Source: Roseomonas sp. HF4 (GTDB lineage: Bacteria; Pseudomonadota; Alphaproteobacteria; Acetobacterales; Acetobacteraceae). Taken from it: a stretch of 64,000 nt of DNA. Location of the stretch: assembly GCF_005222755.1 (NCBI RefSeq), contig NZ_STGD01000015.1:62001-126000 (forward strand). Direction: 5' to 3'. Positions 58,130 to 64,000 of the stretch are shown here, one piece after another. The translations under genes were made by a program, and so were the position numbers. How positions within the stretch are numbered: position 1 is the first letter of the stretch; the number at the start of each line of letters is the position of its first letter. The notes below the pieces were generated by a model. That model was not told the DNA's origin and made no database searches. It saw only the letters and a list, made by a program, of their open reading frames with translations.

Positions 58130-60243
58130 AGCGCCCGAAGCCGCCGGGGGGGGCGACGGGCCGCCCGCGCGGGCGACCGCGGAAGCCAGCATCTGGGGAG
58201 GGCACGCCGCAGGCGGCCTTCGCGCTTCCGGTGCCGGCGGGACCGCGGCCCGCGCCGCCGCTCGCCCTGCCCAAGGCCGTCTATTCCAAACATCTGGCGC
58301 CGGCGCGCGTCACCGAGGTGTACGACAGCTACTGGCACTTCGCGGTGGAGCGGCAGCGCGTGTTTTTCCGCAGGCTCGCGGGCGAGCGCCCCCCGTGGAC
58401 GGGGGACCCCGTCATCGGCGGGTACCGCTTCACCAACGCGTACCGCGCGTCGGACCGGGTGAGCCAGTACCTCATCCGCAACGTGATCTACCGCGAGGAC
58501 CTGCCCTCGTCGGACGAGGAGGTCTTCTTCCGCATCCTGCTCTTCAAGCTTTTCAACCGGGTCGAGACCTGGGAGCTGCTGGAGGCCACGTTCGGCGCGG
58601 TGACGTGGTCGGACTACCGCTTCGACCTTTACGACGCCGCCCTCGCGCGCGCGCTGCGCGGCGGCACGAGGATCTACTCGGCCGCCTACATCATGCCCCC
58701 GGGCGGTTCGACCTTCGGCTATCCCGCGAAGCACCAGAACCACCTCCGGCTGCTGGAGGCGATGATGCGCGCGGGCACCCCCGCGCGGCTGCGCGGCGCG
58801 CGGCGGATGCAGCAGGCGTTCGACCTGCTCCGCTCCTTCCCAACTATTGGCGATTTCCTCGCCTACCAGTTCGTGACGGACATCAACTACAGCCAGCTGA
58901 CCGACTTCTCCGAGATGGAGTTCGTCGTGCCGGGCCCGGGCGCGCGGGACGGGCTGAGCAAGTGCTTCGCCAGCGGCGGCGGCCTCAACGAGGCGGAGCT
59001 GATCCGTCTCGTCGCGGACCGGCAGGAGGAGGAATTCGAGCGCCTCGGCCTGGATTTCCCCTCGCTCTGGGGCCGCCGCCTCCAGCTCATCGACTGCCAG
59101 AACCTGTTCTGCGAGATCAGCAAGTACGCCCGCGTCGCGCATCCCGACATCTCCGGGGTCGCGGGCCGCACCCGGATCAAGCAGCGCTTCGCCGCGAGCG
59201 CGGCTCCTCTCGCGCCCCCCTGGTACCCACCGAAGTGGGGCCTCGACACCTCTGTCGCGCCTAGCCCCGCCGAACAACGCGCGGAAAGTCTGATTATTGC
59301 CTCGAGGAGACCGACTATGGACATGCGCACCTACCAGCGAGAGGCGCGGGCGACCGACCGCGTGCCACTGACCGCATCCGGCACCGTCGATCCCGTGGCC
59401 GGCCTTATCGTGCCCCTGCTCGGCCTCGCGGGCGAGACGGGCCAGCTCCTCAGCGAGTACAAGAAGCACCTTCGCGACCGCGACGCGCACCTCATGTTCA
59501 AGGAGCGGGTCGCCGAGGAGCTGGGTGACCTCCTCTGGTACGTTGCCAACGTCGCCAGCAAGTTCGATCTCGATTTGGCCGAGATCGCGGCGGCGAACCT
59601 GGAGAAGACGCAGGGGCGCTGGGGCGCGAGGCCCGATGCTCCGCATATCTTCGACGAGGGGTACCCCGAGCACGAGCGCTTCCCGCGGCGCTTCGAGGTC
59701 GAGATGTACGAGACCGTGGTCGAAGGGAAGGTCAAGGTGCGAGTGCTGCTCAACGGCTCGCCTCTGGGCGCAGATCTTACTGACAACGCCTATGATCCAG
59801 ACGGCTACCGCTTCCACGATGTGTTCCACATGGCCCTGGTGGCGGTGCTGGGTTGGTCGCCCGTTGTGCGTTCGCTGATGAAGCGCAAGCGCAAGAGCAG
59901 GCCGAAGGTGGATGAGGTCGAGGACGGCGGGCGCGCGCAGGTGATCGAGGAAGGCGTCTCGGCGCTGGTCTTCGACTATGCCCGCGCGCACAGCTTCCTC
60001 GAAGGGGTCCGCGACCTCGACTACGAGCTCCTCAAGACCGTCGCGAGCATGACGCGCCACCTTGAGGTCTCGCGGTGCAGCCTCGGCGACTGGCAGCGGG
60101 CCATCCTGTATGCCTACGGGGTGTGGCGGGAGATAGTGAAACATAGCGGGGGTCGGGTACTTGTAGACCTCGACCAGCGCGCCATTCGCTTCCTGGGCGC
60201 TTCGGACGCTGGGGCGACAGAGGCGATAGTCGCCGACGCGTGA
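58126..60243 (+). CDS. Fusion of HMUDK/thymine-pyrophosphorylase-like helical domain and MazG pyrophosphohydrolase
   Basis: A 705-residue protein from GTG 58126, overlapping the previous stop as GTGA. Residues 1-55 are basic and low-complexity. Residues about 60-370 match the family annotated as 5-hmdU DNA kinase helical domain or alpha-glutamyl/putrescinyl-thymine pyrophosphorylase: YRFTNAYRASDRVSQYLIRN, FFRILLFKLFNRVETWELLE, IYSAAYIMPPGG, KHQNHLRLLEAMM, a helix-hairpin-helix-like VVPGPGARDGLSKCF and DCQNLFCEISKYARVAHP. Residues about 398-530 form a MazG domain with GLAGETGQLLSEYKKHL and the metal motif RVAEELGDLLWYV; the last ~180 residues (LTDNAYDPDGYRFHDVFHMA, GWSPVVRSLMKRKRKSRPKV) are the C-terminal domain of this MazG type. 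The MazG part starts MDMRTYQREA at 59317 with GAGGAG 7 bp upstream, so it may also be made alone. Confidence 0.8.
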   Translation: MKRPKPPGGATGRPRGRPRKPASGEGTPQAAFALPVPAGPRPAPPLALPKAVYSKHLAPARVTEVYDSYWHFAVERQRVFFRRLAGERPPWTGDPVIGGYRFTNAYRASDRVSQYLIRNVIYREDLPSSDEEVFFRILLFKLFNRVETWELLEATFGAVTWSDYRFDLYDAALARALRGGTRIYSAAYIMPPGGSTFGYPAKHQNHLRLLEAMMRAGTPARLRGARRMQQAFDLLRSFPTIGDFLAYQFVTDINYSQLTDFSEMEFVVPGPGARDGLSKCFASGGGLNEAELIRLVADRQEEEFERLGLDFPSLWGRRLQLIDCQNLFCEISKYARVAHPDISGVAGRTRIKQRFAASAAPLAPPWYPPKWGLDTSVAPSPAEQRAESLIIASRRPTMDMRTYQREARATDRVPLTASGTVDPVAGLIVPLLGLAGETGQLLSEYKKHLRDRDAHLMFKERVAEELGDLLWYVANVASKFDLDLAEIAAANLEKTQGRWGARPDAPHIFDEGYPEHERFPRRFEVEMYETVVEGKVKVRVLLNGSPLGADLTDNAYDPDGYRFHDVFHMALVAVLGWSPVVRSLMKRKRKSRPKVDEVEDGGRAQVIEEGVSALVFDYARAHSFLEGVRDLDYELLKTVASMTRHLEVSRCSLGDWQRAILYAYGVWREIVKHSGGRVLVDLDQRAIRFLGASDAGATEAIVADA

Positions 60244-60253
60244 CGGGCCAAGC

Positions 60254-60670
60254 TTAGCTGCGAACTTGGTCGCCGCATCCGGGGCGTTCGCCGACTGCCA
60301 CGGCAACGGCGGTCGCATACCCGCCGGCACAGCTGATACTGACAAACCAGCGAGAAACATCCACTGCCGCGGTAGCTGCCACGTTGTAGAGGATGACTGA
60401 CGGCGCGCCCGAGGGGGATGTCAGAACCTCGATGTCAGTCCAAGCGATGCCGTCTCCCCAACCGATGCCGAGAGCTTTGACCACAGCCTCCTTTGCCGCG
60501 AATCGGCCCGCGAGACGCGGAGCGCGACGGGCGGATTGACCGGCGAACGCGAGCTCCGCCTCCGTGAAATAGCGAGATACAAAGCCACCGCCCGATTCAG
60601 ATATGATGCGCACAATACCGGCGATTTCTACCAAATCAATTCCAACACCAATAATACGACATCTCAGCAT
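60254..60670 (-). CDS. Holo-ACP-synthase-like 4'-phosphopantetheinyl transferase
   Basis: A 138-residue protein of AcpS type. It begins MLRCRIIGVGIDLVEIAGIV, in which Asp in GIDLVEI is a metal ligand, and has ELAFAGQSARRAPRLAGRFA followed by AKEAVVKALGIGWGDGIAWT, where Glu in the AKEA motif completes the metal site, and the strand DIEVLTSPSGAPSVIL. It would transfer phosphopantetheine to a carrier protein, most simply the ACP-like protein of the same locus. Convergent with the operon, 10 bp from it. Start ATG 60670 has only a weak ribosome site; a TTG start at 60709 is possible. Base composition is lower in GC than neighbours, which suggests separate acquisition. Confidence 0.85.
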   Translation of the reverse strand: MLRCRIIGVGIDLVEIAGIVRIISESGGGFVSRYFTEAELAFAGQSARRAPRLAGRFAAKEAVVKALGIGWGDGIAWTDIEVLTSPSGAPSVILYNVAATAAVDVSRWFVSISCAGGYATAVAVAVGERPGCGDQVRS

Positions 60671-61012
60671 ATCTTGCAACTTATTATTCCTTCTTGTTGG
60701 ATCTATCAACTTTATTGTGACAGCATTATATATTTTTGCGGAAATAACGCATGTTTTCTGCGTACAATTTTAGTGTGTATTGTCAATCAATTATTTGCCA
60801 AGAGCGGATGCGCAGATTTTACGCTTTGACGGCCGCGGGCTCAGTGTCTCACGAGATCTTACCGAACACTTTCGTTGTGACCAAGCGCGTAACGCAACAT
60901 CTGACGACGGCCCGATCAAGCTGCGAAATACGGCTGGTGCGTCAGGAAGACTGTTGATGCGGATGGTTCGAGCGCAGCCCGGCAAGCGCAGAATCGCGGG
61001 CTGCGTAGATCT
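60671..61012. other. AT-rich region upstream of the holo-ACP-synthase-like gene
   Basis: About 340 bp without a supported gene. The part 60671-60800 is strikingly A+T-rich against a ~68% GC background. Reading leftward it offers TTGACA (60786-60781) and TATAAT (60730-60725) as promoter hexamers, although not at ideal spacing to each other. The part 60831-61012 returns to ordinary composition with nothing recognisable. The AT-rich patch is a sign of foreign origin or of silencer/nucleoid-protein binding. Confidence 0.55.
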
Positions 61013-61038
61013 GCGCCCCGCCCTCCCGGGCGGGGCGC
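61013..61038 (-). terminator. GC-rich hairpin after the DUF736 gene
   Basis: GCGCCCCGCCC / GGGCGGGGCGC is a perfect 11-bp stem with a 4-nt loop, starting 10 bp beyond the DUF736 stop. No T-tract follows, so termination strength is uncertain. Confidence 0.55.
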
Positions 61039-61048
61039 CGTTGGCCGT

Positions 61049-61366
61049 TCACTCCCGGCTGCGGTTGCCGTTCGGGCGGGACCAGATCAGCTCGAACTCG
61101 CCGCTCTCCATCTCGAAGAGGTTCGCCAGGATCGGCGCCGGCAGGGAGGGGTCGTCGAGCTTGACCGAGAGGTAGTCACGCCCCTCGTTCGAGGTCTTCT
61201 TCCACGCCGCCCCGATCTCGGCGCGGCCGGCGAAGATGCGGAAGTCGGGGGCCTTCTCGCTGCTCTTCTCGGCCGGCCGGACCTGGACCTTTGCGTCGAG
61301 GGTGAGCGTCGAGACCGTGCCGGTGAAGCCGTCGCCGGTGCGGGTGAAGGTGCCGATGGTCGCCAT
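61049..61366 (-). CDS. DUF736 protein
   Basis: A 105-residue protein of an ICE/plasmid-specific family: [60 protein letters not shown] and a short polar tail. DUF736 is a small beta-rich fold found next to replication and partition genes of mobile elements; its role is not established, although single-strand-DNA or stress roles have been proposed. Upstream is the conserved leader at 61388-61538. Confidence 0.92.
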   Translation of the reverse strand: MATIGTFTRTGDGFTGTVSTLTLDAKVQVRPAEKSSEKAPDFRIFAGRAEIGAAWKKTSNEGRDYLSVKLDDPSLPAPILANLFEMESGEFELIWSRPNGNRSRE

Positions 61367-61832
61367 GACTGTCTCCTGTCTGTCGATCGGGCCGCGCCCA
61401 TCGCGGCCTCGATGGCGATCGTCCGGCCGGGGGCGGGCGCCGACGCACCCGCTTGCGGGCCGCAGCGCAGCGGAGGACGGGGCTGGGGGACTTTCTTGCC
61501 TCGCGAGGAATGCGCGGTACGCGCAGGGGAAGAAAGTCGCACCGCCGCCGTTGCGGCCGAGGCGCCCGAGGCGTCAGCCATCCCTCGGCCAGATCAGGCC
61601 ATCCGAGGCAGCGTGGCAGCGCGACACCGGACGGACCACGGAGACAGCAGGCGACTGTCGCCACGCCCGGCACAAGGGCGATGATCCAGGCATCGCGGTC
61701 ACGGCGCCCAAGGCGTGCAAAAGGGAGGTTCCGGCCGGAACGGGGAAGGCGAAACGCTGGCCCTGTTGCGCATCATCCCGGCTGTACGGGTCGCGGCGCG
61801 GATGTTCCCGCCGAGGGTCGCCCCGCTTCGGC
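61367..61832. other. Leader region upstream of DUF736
   Basis: A 466-bp interval with no supported gene. Positions 61388-61538 hold the conserved structured leader (listed separately). The remaining 61539-61832 shows only unsupported small frames and no site I can name. Confidence 0.45.
61388..61538 (-). repeat. Structured leader element, copy 1 (upstream of DUF736)
   Basis: Read on the minus strand toward DUF736, this 150-bp block is closely similar to 63427-63590. It shares CGGGCCGCGCCCATCGCGG and GGCCGCAGCGCAGCGGAGGA (plus-strand sense). At its far end lies a composite hairpin: outer arms GACTTTCTT (61489-61497) and AAGAAAGTC (61530-61538), inside them a self-complementary CCTCGCGAGG (61499-61508) and a hairpin TGCGCG-GTA-CGCGCA (61511-61525). 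Confidence 0.7.
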
Positions 61833-62372
61833 TCAGCCGCGTGATCCCGATGACGACGCAGGCAGGCGGGCCACGGAGGAGGATGGCAGGCGAGGCTGAT
61901 CTGGTCCCACGCCTTCGGCGAACTCTGCGTCAGGACGGACAACGATGACCTGCCTCGGCTGGGCGCCGGCGCCCGCGAAAGCCGCCAGCTGTACGGCAGC
62001 GGAAACACCCACCACGAAGCCGCCGATTGCCGCGAACACGTGCCGCCAGGCTTCCGACGGCACGAGCAGCGCCGAGATCCCGAGCACCGCGTGGTAGCCG
62101 GCGACAGTTGCCGGTGCGGCAAACAGCAGCGCGATGACGGCCCGCAGCGCAAGCGAGCGGACGGACGCGAAGAGCAGCTGCGCGGCGAACAGCGCGATCA
62201 AGCCCGCGACGATACCGACCAGCACGGCGCCGATGACGCCCGCGCCTGCCTCGAATGCCCACATGCCGACCGTCAGCCCGACGAAGAACGGCACGGCGTA
62301 GATGGCGAGCGTGAACAGCAGCACGAGCGCCGTGCCGAGGCCGAACAGGCTGAGGATGACACCCAGCGTCAT
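61833..62372 (-). CDS. Multi-pass membrane protein of the DUF736/DUF2493 interval
   Basis: A 179-residue protein with about five hydrophobic helices (residues 4-24, 26-45, 48-68, 72-95, 108-130), for example LSLFGLGTALVLLFTLAIYA and FVVGVSAAVQLAAFAGAGAQ, and a disordered Ser/Pro tail. I know such a protein only as a hypothetical that accompanies DUF736/DUF2493 in mobile elements. No motif gives a function. Confidence 0.65.
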   Translation of the reverse strand: MTLGVILSLFGLGTALVLLFTLAIYAVPFFVGLTVGMWAFEAGAGVIGAVLVGIVAGLIALFAAQLLFASVRSLALRAVIALLFAAPATVAGYHAVLGISALLVPSEAWRHVFAAIGGFVVGVSAAVQLAAFAGAGAQPRQVIVVRPDAEFAEGVGPDQPRLPSSSVARLPASSSGSRG

Positions 62373-62474
62373 GCGAACCTCCCCGGTCGAGGCGCAATGA
62401 TGCGCCCCGATTGTAGCGGATCGCGGGCGCGCAGCAGTTCGCCTTTGCGCGAGCGCATCATCGTGCGGGCGGCG

Positions 62475-63407
62475 CTACCCGCCGCCCCCGCGGAAGTCGA
62501 AGAGCGGGATGCCGAGGCGTCTCGCCTTGTCGGCCAGGTTGTCGGTGACGCCCGAGCCGGGGAAGACGATGACACCGATCGGCAGCGTCTCGAGCAGCGC
62601 GTCGTTGCGCTTGAAGGGCGCGGCCTTCGCGTGGCGGTGCCAGTCCGGCTTGAAGACGATCTGCGGCACCTTGCGCTGGTCGGCCCAGCAGGCGGCGATG
62701 CGCTCGGCGCCTTTCGGCGTGCCACCATGGAGCAGCACCATGTCGGGGTGCTTCGCGTGCACGCGGTCGAGCGCGGCCCAGATGCGCTGGTGATCGTTGC
62801 ACTCGACGCCGCCGGCGAAGGCGATGCGCACGCCCGCGGGCAGCAGCGGCTCGGTCTCGGCGCGGCGCCTCGCGGCGAGGAAGTCGCGGCTGTCGATCAT
62901 CGCCGCGGTCATCGTGCGGCGGCTGACCATCGACCCCGCGCGCGGGCGCCAGGCGGAGCCGGTGTGATGCTCGAAGTGCTCGGCCGCGGCGTCGCGGAGG
63001 AACTCGAAGGCGTTGCGGCGCTCGATCAGCGTCAGGCCCTGTGCGAGGAGTCGCTCCAGCTCGACGGAGCGAACCTCGGAGCCGTCCTGCTCGCGCTGGG
63101 AGCGCTGCTGCGCGGCCTCGTTGGTGTCGAGCTCGCGGCCGATGCGGTCGATGCCGCGATGGAAGAGGTTGACCAGCGACCAGAGCAGGTCGGGCAGGTC
63201 GGGCTCGAGGCGCGTCTCGCCGAGGCTGGCAACGAGTGCATCGAAGATGTCGGCGACGGCGCCGGAGAGGCGGTCGGGATCGGGCAGCGGCCGGGGGTCG
63301 GGCTCGTCGGCGAAGGGGCGGTAGCCGTGGAGCTGAAGCTCGTCGAGCAGGTGCGCGGTGGCAGAGGCGGCATGGGTGGGTTCGGCGTCGTCGAAGCGGT
63401 TGGTCAT
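62475..63407 (-). CDS. DUF2493 protein (SLOG/Rossmann-like)
   Basis: A 310-residue protein. The N-terminal half is helical (LLDELQLHGYRPFADEPDPR, LLWSLVNLFHRGIDRIGREL); the C-terminal ~120 residues form a Rossmann-like SLOG/DprA-type domain: VRIAFAGGVECNDHQRIWAA, MVLLHGGTPKGAERIAACWA, IVFKPDWHRHAKAAPFKRND and IGVIVFPGSGVTDNLADKAR. The glycine-rich GGTPKGAE and GSGVTDN loops suggest binding of a nucleotide. DUF2493 genes are a regular part of ICE backbones; function unknown. The ATG at 63407 follows GGTCCT-type sequence, with no strong ribosome site seen. Confidence 0.88.
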   Translation of the reverse strand: MTNRFDDAEPTHAASATAHLLDELQLHGYRPFADEPDPRPLPDPDRLSGAVADIFDALVASLGETRLEPDLPDLLWSLVNLFHRGIDRIGRELDTNEAAQQRSQREQDGSEVRSVELERLLAQGLTLIERRNAFEFLRDAAAEHFEHHTGSAWRPRAGSMVSRRTMTAAMIDSRDFLAARRRAETEPLLPAGVRIAFAGGVECNDHQRIWAALDRVHAKHPDMVLLHGGTPKGAERIAACWADQRKVPQIVFKPDWHRHAKAAPFKRNDALLETLPIGVIVFPGSGVTDNLADKARRLGIPLFDFRGGGG

Positions 63408-63426
63408 GGCCGGGTCCTCGCTGTCA

Positions 63427-63590
63427 CGGGCCGCGCCCATCGCGGCCTTCGTGGCGATCACCCGGCCGGGGGCGGGACGGCCCGGCACCCGCAGGCGAAG
63501 CCGGAGGGCCGCAGCGCAGCGGAGGACGGCGGCGCGCGGCTTTCTTGCCTCGCGAGGAAGCGGCCCGTCAGGGCCGCGGGGAAGAAAGCT
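63427..63590 (-). repeat. Structured leader element, copy 2 (upstream of DUF2493)
   Basis: Same block as 61388-61538, placed upstream of DUF2493 at nearly the same distance from the start codon. Its composite hairpin has outer arms GGCTTTCTT (63538-63546) and AAGAAAGCT (63582-63590), the same CCTCGCGAGG (63548-63557), and an inner hairpin CGGCCC-GTCA-GGGCCG (63561-63576). The inner stem sequence differs wholly from copy 1, yet pairs fully. Confidence 0.7.
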
Positions 63591-63844
63591 GTGCGACGGC
63601 GTTGCGGGGAGGGCCCGGCTCCGGCCCGATCGCCGGCGAGAAGGTCGTGGGCGCTGTGATGCGCGGTTGCCGGTGGAAGCGGCTGCTGTCGTCGACCCCA
63701 ACGGCTGATTTCGACCTGGAGCGCAGTCCCCCCTTAGCCGCCGCGCTGGCCTGAGGCGCACCGACCCTCAGGGGGCAGATCAGCGTTGATGAGGTCGAGG
63801 CCGAGCCCAACGATCAACCGACCTTGCCAGGGACCTAGGTTCGC

Positions 63845-63891
63845 GTGTTACACTTGATTCTGAGATACACAAGTCGCCGCAGGAGGATCCA
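63845..63891 (+). promoter_or_regulatory. GTGTTACAC palindrome and ribosome site before the last gene
   Basis: GTGTTACAC (63845-63853) is a 9-bp palindrome holding the GTTACA core also seen in the inverted repeats at 55144-55215, so the same XRE repressor might act here. AGGAGG at 63881-63886 is a consensus Shine-Dalgarno sequence. Confidence 0.45.
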
Positions 63892-64000
63892 ATTTCCAAG
63901 CCCCGCGCCGGCCGCGCCGCAGCCGCTAGGCCCCCGCGCCCACGGAGCGGGGAGCGGATGCTTCACATCCGTCTTGGCTCGGAATTGCACCGCGCGCTTC
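63892..64000 (+). CDS. Start of a ribbon-helix-helix-like/partition-type protein, partial
   Basis: The frame reads ISKPRAGRAAAARPPRPRSG followed by ERMLHIRLGSELHRAL to the window end. A perfect AGGAGG stands 5 bp before ATT at 63892, in the place where MSKPRAG would be expected, so ATT may be the start codon; otherwise ATG at 63958 would start it, without a ribosome site. RMLHIRLGSELHRAL resembles a ribbon-helix-helix N-terminus. Only ~36 codons are visible. Confidence 0.45.
   Translation, partial: MSKPRAGRAAAARPPRPRSGERMLHIRLGSELHRAL

Larger units (their letters stand above)
63408..63891. other. Region between DUF2493 and the partial gene at the right end
   Basis: A 484-bp divergent interval. 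It holds leader copy 2 (63427-63590), a 7-bp hairpin CCTGAGG / CCTCAGG at 63750-63772, and a regulatory-looking stretch at 63845-63891. No supported gene. Confidence 0.5.

Noticed and set aside
57925-60360. 811-codon minus-strand frame opposite the TS-like/MazG genes
   Set aside because: The plus-strand proteins carry TS, HMUDK-type and MazG motifs and overlapping start/stop codons; the opposite frame has none.
61715-61948. Small plus-strand frame downstream of the DUF736 leader
   Set aside because: Arg-rich, antisense at its end to the membrane protein gene, no ribosome site or homology signal.
1-64000. CRISPR arrays, tRNA, rRNA or integrase genes
   Set aside because: I saw no regularly spaced repeat/spacer array, no tRNA cloverleaf or rRNA core sequence, and no tyrosine or serine recombinase motif. 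The ICE ends and att sites must lie outside the window.

Overview
The window is a high-GC (about 65-70%) stretch with tightly packed, often 4-nt-overlapping genes. Gene content suggests an alphaproteobacterium, possibly Acetobacteraceae/Rhodospirillales. This rests on gene style only: no rRNA, tRNA or other taxonomic marker is present. The window looks like a metal-resistance island next to, or carried by, an integrative conjugative element (ICE) of the Tn4371-like type, with two blocks of cargo inside its backbone.

Metal region (1-27315). On the left is a CsoR/RcnR-type repressor with a His-tailed MFS exporter, then a YqaA-like membrane protein, an Nramp Mn transporter with a divergent DtxR/MntR-type regulator, and a MerR/ZntR-like regulator. 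A long minus-strand run from 23741 down to 5539 encodes copper/heavy-metal functions: a TolC-adaptor-RND efflux operon, an OmpR/EnvZ-type two-component pair, a DUF305 protein, an ECF sigma factor, a DUF2933 protein, an isoprenylcysteine-methyltransferase-like protein, a CopB-type (CPH) ATPase, a Met/His-rich Spy-like protein, a DUF3141 protein and a multicopper oxidase. A plus-strand copZ-copA-cueR operon follows, with a recognisable MerR-type promoter dyad.

Conjugative backbone (27575-53795). A LysR regulator, DUF2274 and trbI-G-F-L-J-E-D-C-B lie on the left. CopG-like, traG, relaxase, lytic transglycosylase, TraF peptidase, DUF2840, repA and an AlpA-like HTH gene lie on the right. Between trbB and the copG-traG block sits about 8 kb of metabolic and transport cargo: LysR and tautomerase, LysE with two coupled DUF1127 genes, DUF1272, a GlxA-type regulator, two EamA transporters, an AraC regulator and an Ada-like regulator. 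The sequence also shows a candidate oriT beside the relaxase gene and a candidate oriV (three perfect 16-bp iterons at exact 23-bp period, a consensus DnaA box and an AT-rich patch) embedded in the 3' end of repA.

Regulatory module and second cargo (53924-64000). A frameshifted DUF2285 gene, an intact DUF2285 gene and an XRE repressor with a 12-bp inverted-repeat operator lead into the most unusual locus, 55668-60670. There an extended -10 promoter with an operator-like dyad drives an acyl-carrier-protein-like gene, an XRE-ImmA/IrrE protease pair, a divergent thymidylate synthase, and a large protein joining a glycosylase-like HMUDK/thymine-pyrophosphorylase-type domain to a MazG pyrophosphohydrolase. 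A convergent holo-ACP-synthase-like gene with a very AT-rich upstream region closes the locus. It reads as a nucleotide or DNA-base modification/defence-type system held in an ICE cargo slot. The backbone resumes with DUF736, a membrane protein and DUF2493. DUF736 and DUF2493 share a duplicated upstream leader whose hairpins covary.
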